DNA of 64,000 bases from Eutreptiella sp. 'Long Island Sound 2002' (lineage: Eukaryota; Euglenozoa; Euglenophyceae; Eutreptiales; Eutreptiaceae), in the NCBI GenBank assembly GCA_964036045.1, contig OZ038378.1:21214941-21278940 (forward strand). Reading direction: 5' to 3'. Positions 1 to 10,235 of this stretch are shown here, one piece after another. The stretch's first letter is position 1. Every line of letters begins with the position of its first letter. The position numbers and the translations under genes are program-made. Under the pieces are notes generated by a model. That model made no database searches and was not told the origin of the DNA. It saw only the letters and a list, made by a program, of their open reading frames with translations.

Positions 1-3000
1 TCAAGAATCGACGAAATTGAGGTGGATGAAGACGATCGAGAGCAGAATCCCGACGTATCGTCGCGGAAGGAGGGAAGGACAATCGGCGTCCCTCAAGAGA
101 ACGCCTCCATCCATTACAATTCGTCCCCATCAGACAAGAATCAAGCCAAAAAAGTCAAGATTTCAAGCAAGAATGAAGACAAATCTCCAAGAATCTCGCC
201 TGAATTGACAGGAATGAAGCTGAATTCGTCCGACCATCCCTTCAAGACATTCCTGGACCCCTTTCATTGGTGGGATCCCACGGAGGAGCGAGCTCAGGTG
301 AGCTTCATCCGCCAACAATGCGACGAAGAAGTTTGGAATGAAGTGGCCAAGAACATGAGACCACGACCAACAATTCGCAAATTGGTGGACATAATGTCGG
401 TGATTAAATGTGGGAATCAGGTCGACGGAGACAAGATATCTGCAAGAAGGGACGCAGTGTTCGAAGATTATCAAGATGACGTGCTGAGTGGGAAGTTGTG
501 GAAAAACCCCCCAATTCGATGTGAAAATGGGGAAGCCAAGATTGACATAATCGAAGGCTCAAAGGTGCACAAACAACGTCCATTCTATCTCCACGGCACC
601 AAAGCAGATGCCCTGCGAAAGATTATTGAGCGCAATCTCTATGAGTTCGGTTGGTTGGAGGGCTGCATGAGTTCTGAGTGGTGTTCAGCACCATTTACTG
701 TGCCAAAACCCCCACCTGCTGACCAATCCAGCAAAGATGCTTGGCGTCTAGTGGTGGATTACAGAGCCCTGAATGCCGCCACAGTACCAGACGCGCATCC
801 TCTTCCTTTAATTGAGAAGGAGATTGCCGCGAGAGCAAAAGGCAAGCTCTTTACTGTGTTGGATTTGCGCCATGGCTTTCATCAGATGCCCCTTCGAAAG
901 GAGGATAGGCATTTGACGGCAATGTGCACGCCCTGTGGCACTGTCCAGTGGACTGTACTGCCGATGGGTCTGAAGAATGCGCCGTCGATGTTCCAGAAGA
1001 TGATGGACACTATTTTATTTCAGAAGCACAAGTCTCTGGATTTACAAGAATTCTGCAGCATCTACATTGACGACCTTCTGATTGCCACGCCGTTGGGAAA
1101 CAACTTTGATGAGTGCCTGAAGTTGCACGAAGAACAAGTTCGAAAAGTTCTCGAAGTCCTTCGACAAGAGAAGCTCGTGTGTGGACCCAAGAAGGGCAAG
1201 ATGTTCCTCCAGAGTGTGGAATTTTGTGGCTCTGTCTTGGAAGATGGGACAAGAAGACCAGCCCCAGGAAAAATGGCTGCCCTGCAACTCTGGGAAAGGC
1301 CTAAAACCATCACGCAGCTTCGTGCCTTTTTAGGCTGCTGCAATTACTACCACGAGTTCCTTCCTCTCTACGCCAAGTTCTCTGGTCCATTGACAGAGTT
1401 ACTCAAGGTTGGCAAAATAGAAGGAAAGAAGGGATCTCAAGTCAAGCTCAAGTGGACGCCAGAATCTGAAGAAGCCTTTACTGGTCTCAAGGAAGCACTG
1501 GCGAATGTGGTTACATTAAAGACTCCGTGGTTGGATGGAAGACCTTTTTATATTCGTACAGACGCCAGTTGTTACGCCATTGGTGCCACGATCGAACAAG
1601 TCGACGACGAAGGTCACCATCATCCTCTGGCTTTCTGGTCTCGCAAGCTTACAACAAGGCAGCGAAATTGGAGTCCAAGGGAACAAGAAGCCTACGCAAT
1701 CCTTTGTGCCTTACGGCGTTATGAAGGTTGGATCTTGGGCCATCGCGTTGGGCCACTGACTGACCACAAGTCACTGGAGAGCTGGAGGACAGAACATGTG
1801 GATAACCCTGGTGGACCAGCTGGGAGAAGAGGCCGTTGGCATGAAACTCTCAGCAGATTTGACCTCCATGTGACTTACATTCCGGGTCGCTACAATACAG
1901 TGGCGGACGCCCTGAGTCGCTGGGCCTACCCAGCCTCAGAGGCTTACTCCGAAGTGAGTTTTCATGGGACAGCGACGGATAAAGCTGAAGTTATCGAGTT
2001 CGACAAGGAGGAACAAGCACTGATCAAGAAACATTGTCTCCAATGTTCGATTAAAAATCGGATGAAGGTGGATTTGGTCAGATGCAAGGAGATTACCAAG
2101 GCAGATCAGACTGCAGGAGTTAACTCTGACTCTGAGTCGTCGCTGCCACTCCTGAATGTGTTTCCTCTGACGAGATCCAAAGCGAAATCCACGCTCCCTC
2201 CACAACAAAAGGACAAGGAAACTTCCTTCCTATATGTGGATTGGACGAAGATGTACAAGGAGGACAGGTTCTTTGGGTCTGTATACCACAAGTTGAAAGG
2301 GGACAAGCCTTACGACTCTGAAGAGACGTCTGATTTCAAAATCCAAGGCGACAAGTTATTTTGGCAAGGACGGATTTGTGTTCCTGATTGTCTGATTGAC
2401 CAATATGTCAAACATTGGCATCGGAATGAGACAGCCCACACACATTCTCGTGTGCTGGAACAGGAGCTACGCCACAGAGTGTACACAAGGGACCTCAAGG
2501 GTGCCTGTGAACGAGTTACCAAAGGATGCAAGCAATGTCAGGCGACCATCCCTAAGAATCAAAAGGCAGAAGGACTACTGAAGGGATTACCAATTCCTGA
2601 GAGGTTGTTCGAAAAGGTGACGGCGGATGTCTTTGAGTTGGGACAAATCCAAGAGGAATGTCTCTACACGAGGAAGCCTATCGATGGGGTTTTGTTAATT
2701 CAAGACCGCCACAGTGGCTACATCCAAGTCCTCCCTTGCAACACGAAGCATCTCACCTCTGAAATGGCTGCCAAGTGGACTGCAAGTCAGTGGATGAGTA
2801 ACTGGGATGTTCCCAGTGAAATTCTGACGGACAGTGGGAAAGAGTTCATTGGGACTTGGTGGGAGAACATGTGTGCCCTATTGGGAGTTCATCACCTTCG
2901 TGCCCGAGTCTACGACCATCGAGCTCTCCCTGCTGAACGCGCTGGAAGGATTCTTATCTCCATTCTGAGAAAATTCCTGGCGACTGAAAAAGACTACAAT

Positions 3001-3795
3001 TGGTTGGAGACAATTTACTGTGTCTTGAGAAGATACCATCGCACCAAGAATTACACTGGATTAAGTCCGAATGAGCTGGTTTTTGGTCGAGAGAAGATGG
3101 GTCCAGGACCAGTGGTGTATCATCCAAGGCAGTGCTACGACGCCTCGCAATGGTTTGAAAGGATCAAGGATCTAGAGTCCAAGTGGATCCAAGCCAAAGT
3201 GGAAAGTCAAGCAGATTGGTTGAATTTCAAAAATAAGTCAAGAACGCAAGGAAAACCCTTCGAGAAAGGCCAGCAAGTTTGGCTTCGTAAGTCAGACGAG
3301 ACCCTGAAGGACGACAACAAATTGTTACCTTTGTGGGATGGCCCATTTCAAGTCAAAAGTCAACTAAGTGAGACTACATTCAACATTGAGATTGAGCCAG
3401 GCAGGCATCAAGAAGTACATCCAGATCGTTTGAAGGCCGAAGTACCCTGCCCCAAAGGAAGGTTCAAGCCTCTCTATTGGACTTCGAAGTACCTGAGCGA
3501 CAGGAAGATGGTCACAAGCAGTTTCGAGTTGGAGAAGATTCTTGAGTACAAGAAGAATGCTCGAGGCAAGTGGTACTTTCTGTGCAGATGGAAAGGATTC
3601 GGTCCAGAAGAAGACAAATGGGAGCCAGCTTCAAGCTTTATCCATGGGTATACGGACACTTTCATCAAGTTCCTGAAGAAACACCCTGAGATTGACAAAG
3701 AGCTCTCGCTGATCAAGGATTGTGTCACCAAGGAAGACTTACAAGCACAAGAAGAAGCTCCAATCGTGGCATCATCCATCCCTGACAAGATCTGA
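1..3795 (+). CDS. Ty3/gypsy Pol polyprotein (RT-RNase H-integrase-chromodomain), 5' end outside window
   Basis: The frame is open from base 1 to the stop at 3793-3795, so Gag, protease and anything else upstream lie outside the window. Reverse transcriptase is shown by VLDLRHGFHQMPL (motif A) and YIDD near 1063-1074. RNase H follows with acidic residues in RTDAS (near 1555), YAILCAL, LTDHKSL and VADALSRW. Integrase has a zinc-binding region (paired Cys in GCKQC near 2530) and a DDE core: TADVFE, LTDSGKEF, PAERAGR. A C-terminal chromodomain (about 3500-3690: FLCRWKGF, WEPASSF) marks a chromovirus-like element, which in this family usually guides integration to chromatin. There are no internal stops or frameshifts, so this Pol looks recently active. 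It is clearly related to the minus-strand element at 13494-18677 but is not a near-identical copy. Confidence 0.95.
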   Translation, partial: SRIDEIEVDEDDREQNPDVSSRKEGRTIGVPQENASIHYNSSPSDKNQAKKVKISSKNEDKSPRISPELTGMKLNSSDHPFKTFLDPFHWWDPTEERAQVSFIRQQCDEEVWNEVAKNMRPRPTIRKLVDIMSVIKCGNQVDGDKISARRDAVFEDYQDDVLSGKLWKNPPIRCENGEAKIDIIEGSKVHKQRPFYLHGTKADALRKIIERNLYEFGWLEGCMSSEWCSAPFTVPKPPPADQSSKDAWRLVVDYRALNAATVPDAHPLPLIEKEIAARAKGKLFTVLDLRHGFHQMPLRKEDRHLTAMCTPCGTVQWTVLPMGLKNAPSMFQKMMDTILFQKHKSLDLQEFCSIYIDDLLIATPLGNNFDECLKLHEEQVRKVLEVLRQEKLVCGPKKGKMFLQSVEFCGSVLEDGTRRPAPGKMAALQLWERPKTITQLRAFLGCCNYYHEFLPLYAKFSGPLTELLKVGKIEGKKGSQVKLKWTPESEEAFTGLKEALANVVTLKTPWLDGRPFYIRTDASCYAIGATIEQVDDEGHHHPLAFWSRKLTTRQRNWSPREQEAYAILCALRRYEGWILGHRVGPLTDHKSLESWRTEHVDNPGGPAGRRGRWHETLSRFDLHVTYIPGRYNTVADALSRWAYPASEAYSEVSFHGTATDKAEVIEFDKEEQALIKKHCLQCSIKNRMKVDLVRCKEITKADQTAGVNSDSESSLPLLNVFPLTRSKAKSTLPPQQKDKETSFLYVDWTKMYKEDRFFGSVYHKLKGDKPYDSEETSDFKIQGDKLFWQGRICVPDCLIDQYVKHWHRNETAHTHSRVLEQELRHRVYTRDLKGACERVTKGCKQCQATIPKNQKAEGLLKGLPIPERLFEKVTADVFELGQIQEECLYTRKPIDGVLLIQDRHSGYIQVLPCNTKHLTSEMAAKWTASQWMSNWDVPSEILTDSGKEFIGTWWENMCALLGVHHLRARVYDHRALPAERAGRILISILRKFLATEKDYNWLETIYCVLRRYHRTKNYTGLSPNELVFGREKMGPGPVVYHPRQCYDASQWFERIKDLESKWIQAKVESQADWLNFKNKSRTQGKPFEKGQQVWLRKSDETLKDDNKLLPLWDGPFQVKSQLSETTFNIEIEPGRHQEVHPDRLKAEVPCPKGRFKPLYWTSKYLSDRKMVTSSFELEKILEYKKNARGKWYFLCRWKGFGPEEDKWEPASSFIHGYTDTFIKFLKKHPEIDKELSLIKDCVTKEDLQAQEEAPIVASSIPDKI

Positions 3796-5130
3796 TCAGA
3801 ATTTGGGTCGCCGAAACTTTCGAAAAGGTTTACGGTCGACATATACCCTTGGCATGGGGACAAAACAGTCCAGACGCATCGTCTATGTGGTTCGACGAAC
3901 AGATGATGGGACATTCTGGGGTCATCCTGGTCATTCCATCCATCATTCCCATCATGGCCATCATGTGAATCATGTGCTTCATCTCAGATGATTCCGATCG
4001 AAAGTTCCGAAAGGCCTTTATCCTCAACCACGACGACACCATCGCCTTTTGCTGTCGACTGGACCCCTCTACTCGCCTTGGGAAGGACTCGTTCGAGTTC
4101 CTGCTCATTACAGAGATTCTGGCACATGACTGAGTCTGATCCATTTCATGTGTTTGACGGATCTGCTCAGAATGTGATTTCCATCAGCTCTTACATTGAG
4201 ACAGTTGGTTTCTCTTCCAAACGACCACTGTCAAAGGGCTTATATAGACCAAGTGACGACGATGGTGTTCTTACTTGTGTCGACTCGCTGTTCATCTGTG
4301 GATTGTGTTGGAATCCCCCTCAGAATCAGCTCAATTTTGGCAAATTCCCAGTACCAAGCGTTGGATGCTTATACATTCTGGGACTATAACGAGTCAATTA
4401 ATCCTTCTGGCTCATACTGGATTAAACATGAAGCCCTGGGAACAATACTGACAGTGGGGTAGCCCTCACTGGGTTTTCTTGGCTATCATTACTTTAAATG
4501 ATTGGATTTCCATCATGGGGATCATCATCATCCTGAGGATTTGACCTGGATTGGCTATGAATGAGAACTGGATTTCCGTTCAACACCACACACAGTGTCT
4601 ATCGACATTGAATTGGACCTATATTGGCATACTGCAAACTTCGCCACTCTCAATCGGTGTGCGATTCGCTGATTTTGGTCTCAATTTTGGCACATTTTGT
4701 ACCATAATCTGGCATCTGGTCTCATGACTGCAAATGACACCAGCCAGTTTCACATATCTTGGACTCCATGAAGGGATACCCTATTTTTTTGACGCTCGAC
4801 GACATGGCGACGTTCGTTTTCTGTTGTCTGGCAGTGGGATATCAGATCCTGATTTCATCATGAATCATGGATCATGGATCATCATGTACATTCTTCACTC
4901 AGACTTTCAATTTTCGAATTTTCGAGCTTGAACGAAGCTTTTTCTGTGTGCCCTAAGGTACCTATGCGTTTCATTCAAGTCGATGGCCATCGCGAAGCAC
5001 AGATCTCAGCACAATTTTGCTCAATTCAGCTCAATTTCACACATTTTGCCTTAGATTAGGCAGTTTTTGATCACTTTCGCCGTTTTGTTCACTTCACTTG
5101 ACCCAGCCTGACATACTGGCGTATGTTTTC
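3796..5130 (+). other. Long 3' non-coding region of the first gypsy element
   Basis: About 1.3 kb between the Pol stop and the polypurine tract. No long reading frame is seen in either direction. The minus-strand element has a comparable 1.65-kb non-coding region between Pol and its 3' LTR, so this seems to be a shared layout. A TATATA-like stretch near 4240 was noticed but has no clear role. Confidence 0.6.
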
Positions 5131-5140
5131 AGAGGGGGAG
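5131..5140 (+). promoter_or_regulatory. Polypurine tract (plus-strand primer) of first gypsy element
   Basis: AGAGGGGGAG lies immediately before TGTAACGGCAG, the start of the 3' LTR. The complete element on the minus strand has the same arrangement (GGAGGGGGAG then TGTAAGTGCGG). Confidence 0.8.
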
Positions 5141-5639
5141 TGTAACGGCAGCAGTGACAGCACTCAATTATACACTGATGTGATCAGAATTCCAATGATT
5201 CTCAGATGTACATTAGTGCAGTAAATTTTCCGTTCTGTTTCTTGTTTTCCGTTCGCCGCCAGATGTCGCCTGTGAGCGCGCGTCGAGTCGCATTTGTCTT
5301 TCGTGATTTCCCAATCGGATTTATTTAAATTATTTCGAATGATTTCACGTCGTGTCATTATGTGCGATGAATGCGCATTGAGATTCTATGTCTGCTCCAT
5401 TTTTGTAGACCGGGTTTTCGTACCTTTCATATTCCACCATGGAGTTCACTGGACTTACAAGTGCTTCGCATATGTCGCTCCCAGAGGCTGGATATGGGTC
5501 CGAAGAGGGTTATGTGGGTTCGGAGATATCAGGGGCAGTGTCGGGCGTTACGACCCCTGGGGCATCAAGGCTACAGGCTTCGCAGTCACAACAAAGATCA
5601 ACCAGTATGCAGCGGTTACAGGGTCCTGGCGCGTAGGCG
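5141..5639 (+). mobile_element. 3' LTR of first gypsy element, probably truncated
   Basis: The LTR begins TGTAACGGC right after the polypurine tract. There is no second copy in the window, so its length cannot be fixed. The sequence character changes to a G-rich segment near 5640, and no terminal CA is obvious there. A short reading frame (5439-5636) begins inside it. Confidence 0.6.
5439..5636 (+). CDS. Possible Gag N-terminus beginning inside the LTR
   Basis: An ATG-initiated frame of 65 codons lies about 300 bp into the LTR. The product starts MEFTGLTSAS and is rich in Ser, Gly and Gln. In the complete minus-strand element the Gag start codon lies inside the LTR in the same way, so this may be the homologous Gag start carried by the 3' LTR. 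It would not make functional Gag here. The frame is short and could be chance. Confidence 0.35.
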   Translation: MEFTGLTSASHMSLPEAGYGSEEGYVGSEISGAVSGVTTPGASRLQASQSQQRSTSMQRLQGPGA

Positions 5640-5848
5640 CGGGCTCGCTTGTTCTTCGCGGCCCCCATGGGAGCCGGCGGCTGGGGCGGGGGGGCGGGTT
5701 GCGCTCCAGCTCCTCTCTCGGGCGGGGGGGGGACCATCCCCCCTGCCTGGGGGGGTGGGGGCCGGGGCCCCCGCGGCCCGCGGGCCGGTGGGGGGGCGGG
5801 GGGGGGGGTTGTCGCGCCGCGGCCTCCCTGCTCCCCTTCTGGGCGGCG
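5640..5848. other. G-rich filler between two gypsy fragments
   Basis: About 210 bp of extreme G/C content with G runs up to nine bases. It separates the truncated LTR from the next gypsy fragment. No reading frame I would trust. It may be a remnant of the neighbouring GC-rich material or a poorly assembled junction. Confidence 0.4.
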
Positions 5849-6700
5849 ATATTGCGGATGTCAACAAAAAATTTATTATAAGGGTTGATGCGAGTGACTA
5901 TGCGGTAGGAGCAGTGTTGGAGCAGTATGACTCCAAAAATCAGCTCAATCCCGTGGCATTCTATTGCAGAAAGTTGGCAGGGGATCAGGGTGATGGTACC
6001 GCGCGTGGACAAAGGGGGATGGAGTACGCGAGAAAAGGAGATGTATGGCATCATCTCCACCTTGCATAAGCATCAGTCATGGATAGGGATGGGAACTGAG
6101 GTAGAAATTCTGACTGACCATCGTACGCTGCAGAAGTGGTACCACGACAATTTGTTGACGGTCAGTGGTCCATTTGGCCGTCGCAGTCGTTGGCATGAAT
6201 TTCTATCGAGATATCCCCTAGTGCAGGTGCGGTACACTCCGGCTGCGGGGAACATTGTTCCTGACGTGCTCTCCCGTTGGGCGTACCCTGCCAACACTGC
6301 GGCCCCTGATAGTAGCATACATGGGTCAGAAAATGATGCGGCTGCATGGGAAAGGACTGAGGTGAAGGTCAGGGAGCAGGAAAATCAGGCCTTGCATGAG
6401 CATCCACTTTTCGCTGATTGTATGCAAGAGTTGGAGCGGGGCTCCAAATCACTGCACCTCCTCTCACAGAATGACGGACGTCAGAAGTGGGTTATCACAA
6501 ATCGAAGGGAACCTCTTTTGCAGGACAGTGCGAGGTTATTGCGTCAGGTACGCAGTGAACAGGTGGTGCCTCAGGTTCAGGATCAGGACGTCTCGACAGA
6601 GCTCAGGGAAGCTACAACGGACATCACATGGATACCCGCTTGCGGTCGTTGTTCAGTGACAGTCAATCACCCCTGCAGAGCTCCGGTGGGGATTCTGTGA
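5849..6700 (+). pseudogene. Gypsy family C RNase H fragment, frameshifted (left copy)
   Basis: The fragment begins just before the RNase H domain: FIIRVDASDYAVGAVLEQ near 5873, then YCRKLAG. The frame shifts once between about 5985 and 6010, after which STREKEMYGI, LTDHRTL and IVPDVLSRWAYP complete the RNase H motifs. A spacer follows up to a stop at 6698-6700. All of RT, protease and Gag are missing at the 5' side. The second copy (23871 onward) is near-identical over the shared part. Confidence 0.85.
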
Positions 6701-7288
6701 ATCACGAGAAGCGCTTTGAGCGCATCATCCATAATTTATGTTGTGCTGAGAGTGGGCTGGACCCGTTTCAGCTTGCAGCGCTGACGCAGGAGCCACTCAC
6801 TAAATGTTTGTTTGGCAAGTGGGACAATGAATACCAGAGTGACCGCAATTTTTCCACCATTTTTGACAAATTGTCACAGGGTCAGGCCGTTGAAGGTTTT
6901 TCGCTTTTTCAGGGGAAGCTGCGACACCATGGCAACCTCGTGGTTCCGTTTTCATTAACGGATAAGGTTCTGACTGCCATGCATCAGTATGTCCATCCAG
7001 GTAGGGACAAACTGATAGAGTTGGTCAGCAAAAAATTTTATTTCACCTTCCGGCCGAGTGTTTTGAAGAAAAAGGTCACTGAATTGGTTAAACGATGTCC
7101 TGTTTGTCAAACGTGTAAAACAGGCCCTGCACGCTTTGATGAATGTCGTTTTTTCCCTGTCCCGCAGTATCCCTTTGCATCGCTTGCCATTGATTTTGTA
7201 TCACTGCCGGAGGGTACTTCGGCCGGACAGGTGTATGACCAGTGTATGGTAATTGTAGACAGGCTCACAGGTTATTTGACTGCGGTGC
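6628..7288 (+). pseudogene. Gypsy family C integrase, 3'-truncated (left copy)
   Basis: The frame begins with a genuine ATG and overlaps the end of the RNase H frame by 73 nt in the -1 frame. It encodes the integrase zinc-binding region (HQYVHPGRDKL, CPVCQTC) and the first catalytic Asp (LAIDFVSLPEG), then stops matching integrase at about 7282-7288, where C-rich sequence begins. The frame nominally continues into unrelated proline-rich codons. The right copy (31186-32823) shows what is missing: the other two catalytic residues and the chromodomain-like end. Confidence 0.85.
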
Positions 7289-7289
7289 G

Positions 7290-8980
7290 GCTTGAACGTG
7301 GCGGCCCGCCACATCCTCCTCGCCCTATACCTCCACCACCGAGACCTACACCTCCCAGACCCACAACTCCCGGCCCCCCAAGCAGCAGCCCTGACGCCGG
7401 AAGCATGGGCCGACACGGCACCAGAGGAGAGAGCAGCCTACCTCCGAATCACTTGCCGCCGGTTCAACAACGCCCTCGGCCGACGGAAGGGAACACCTTA
7501 CCCACTCAGCGCACTCCTCTACCCGGCACAACACCCCCACCCCGCACAACAGAAGCCCCCGGAGGGCTGGGCGTCTTTTCGGGACGCCCACCTTGCCGCC
7601 CCCGACGAGGCCACCGCCACGCGGATGGGCCTCACGGACCAGGAAACCTACGTCAGAGGCCTCAAGACGAGCCTCCAAGAGGCACACCGCTGGCACGCCC
7701 GCTCCCCGTCGCCCACACGGGGACAGGGGGGTTCACCCGCCCCCGACACCCATCAGGCCAAGAAGACCAAGACAGGTCAGGGGGCCCGCCAACAGGCCCG
7801 CCAGCAGGGCGCGACGCCCCGACCAAGGCCCGGGTCCAGCCACACCGCACCACCCGGCGCCCAGACCCCCGGGGCACACCAACAACACCGCCACCACCAG
7901 CGCCCGCCACCACCACCGTACCGCAGCACCCAAACCCTGCAGCCCAGTCAGCCACCACCGCCCACACACGTCCACACCATGCCAGGACCACCATACGCGC
8001 AGAACCAGGGGACATGGCACCACCAACACCACCACCACGCCCCCGTCCCTCCCAACCCCTACCCCCTAATGCCCCCATGCTACAGCGACCCCCACCAGCT
8101 ACATCCCCGCCACGCCCCAGCACAACCAGGCCCCGCGAACCACCCACCCCACATAGCGCATATCACCGCACCACACAATCACGTATTCCACCACCACCAG
8201 CCCCTGCCACCACACCCACCAACGCCGGGGTACCACACACAACCGGCACGGCCCCCACACCACCATCACGCGGTCCAGCACCACCCGCCGCCCCCGCTAC
8301 ACGGGCCCACGACATACGAGCCACGGTACACCCCCATGGACCCGCGAGGAGCCGCGCACGCACACCAGCAACACCAGGGCCTAGTAGGAGCGCCCCACCA
8401 CCACCAACAGCCCCCCCCCCCACACCCCATGCCAGCGAGCACCATCCACCAGCAGCCACCCGTCACATACGGACCACAGCCCCACCCGGGGGCTCATGCG
8501 GCCGCCTCCCACCCGCACCCCGGCACCACAACCAGTCAAGAACCGCAAGGGCCACACGGCGCACACACGCAACACCCACACGACCCACAGGGACGCCCGG
8601 ACCCCCAGCCAGCACAACACCCACCCCCGCCCCCGCCACCCCACCACCACCAGCAGCCCCCCCACCCACGGCCCATACCAGCGAGCACCATCCACCAGCA
8701 GCCCCCCCTTACATACGGACCACAGCCCCACCCGGACGCTCATGCGGCCGCCTCCCACCCACACCCCGGCACCACAACCAGTCAAGAACCGCAAGGGCCG
8801 CACGGCGCACACACGCAACACCCACACGACCCACAGGGACGCCCAGACCCCCAGCCAGCACAACACCCACCCCCGCCCCCCCCACCACCAACAGCGCCAC
8901 CCCCACACCACCCCCCCCCCGCCCCCCCCCCGGGACCAGGCCACGGACACAACCCGCGGCAGCCAGCACCAGCCAATTGA
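7290..8980 (+). CDS. C-rich segment ORF A: Pro/His/Gln-rich protein, function unknown
   Basis: This frame is open from the junction with the gypsy fragment to a TGA at 8978-8980. The first 130 or so codons look like a folded or helical region (AALTPEAWAD, LRITCRRFNNALGRRKGTPY, EGWASFRDAHLA, MGLTDQETYV). The rest is low-complexity Pro/His/Gln/Thr, including an in-frame tandem duplication. The start is lost or lies before the junction. Past the long C runs near 8877-8935 the coding-like character moves to the +1 frame (ORF B), so A and B may be one gene broken by a homopolymer slip, or by a sequencing error. I do not recognise the family. Confidence 0.5.
8432..8923 (+). repeat. 246-bp tandem duplication inside ORF A
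   Basis: Two near-identical units begin with CCAGCGAGCACCATCCACC at 8432 and 8678. The period of 246 bp is exactly 82 codons, so the duplication keeps the reading frame of the Pro/Gln-rich region. Confidence 0.85.
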
Positions 8981-10235
8981 CGTCGATACCCCCGCCGACA
9001 CACGCCACCGCGAATCCCCCCTCCCGCGACCGCCACAAGAGACCCCATCACCGGACCCCACGCGCCACAACGACGACCACCCCCCCCAACCCACACCACC
9101 CCCCCCATCACACCCCGCACCACCAGCCGCCGCACGGGCCGAACCCTACGTCCTACGCAACCCCGCAGCGGTACGGCAGCACCTCCGGGGACTCGGGGAA
9201 CAGGACGTCGTGCTGTACCTCCGCACCTCCGGCACCAGCACCCCCATCCGGGCGGCCACCCTGGTTCAGGCGGCCACCCTGGGGGAAGGCGTCAGAGACT
9301 TCCTCTTCGACGCCTTCCTCCACGTCGCCCGACACGAGCGCCCCCCACGCGCCACCCCAGACGGCGAAAGCCCGCCCCCCACGGGGAGCCGGATCTGGGT
9401 GCCCCCCATCGACTGGGGGCGACACCTGGTCGGACACCCCGTGCCGGGGCGGGTGGACACCAAGGGCCGCACCCGCTACCACGAGCCCGACATGGCCCAC
9501 CCCCCACCCGACGCCACCCCCGACAGCACCAAAGAGTGGGAGCGGGAAACATGGGTAGCCCGGATGGCCTCCCTGCGCAACTTCCGGCACCACGTCCCGG
9601 GGGACATCCCCACCCCCGACGAGCAGCAGCCAGCCCCCTCCACGTACATGACCCTCATGTACAATCTGCACTACACCCTCTTCACCACCAACTACCACGC
9701 ACCCACAGACCACTGGGTGGTACACGGCACCGACTCCCTCCTCCCCGCCGACTACGCCCCCCCCCCACACAACCCAGGCCCCGACACGTACGCCAGGGGG
9801 GACGACCCGGACGACCCCCACATCTGGGGCGCGTGGGAACCCAAATCCCTGGACACGCTGCTCTCCATCCGCAGCGGATACCAGGGCCTTGGTAGGGCGA
9901 TGTATTGCCTCGCCAAGTGGACCCAACGGACCTGGGGGATCCCCACGGACCGATGGGTGTGGGTGGTCACGCTGCGCCCCCAGCAGAGGGAAGCCCCCCC
10001 AAACCGCAGGGGACCCACCCCCCCACGCCCCACCACCCTACAACTATGCCCGTACATGGTGGCAGCCCGCCTCATGACGCTGCTGTGGCCGGGCCCAGAC
10101 ACCCCCACCCAAAACTACCCCCACCTCACAGAGGAGGACATGCCCGGCATCCAGCGATGCTTCTTCCAGACCCTCGACCACCTCCAGCAAACACACCCGC
10201 ACGTCCTGGAGCAGATATGGCCACCCCCCGGGTAA
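8981..10235 (+). CDS. C-rich segment ORF B: conserved-looking protein of unknown function
   Basis: This frame is +1 relative to ORF A and ends with TAA at 10233-10235. The frame itself is open well upstream of 8981, but only the part after that point looks like protein. After a Pro-rich linker it encodes about 370 residues with normal composition: EPYVLRNPAAVRQHLRGLG, EQDVVLYLRTSGTS, STYMTLMYNLHYTLFTTNYH, DHWVVHGTDSLLP, RAMYCLAKWTQRTWGIP. Codons are strongly C-ending, unlike the gypsy elements on either side, so this is DNA of different origin. The next frame (ORF C) continues in phase after the single TAA. No family recognised. Confidence 0.55.
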
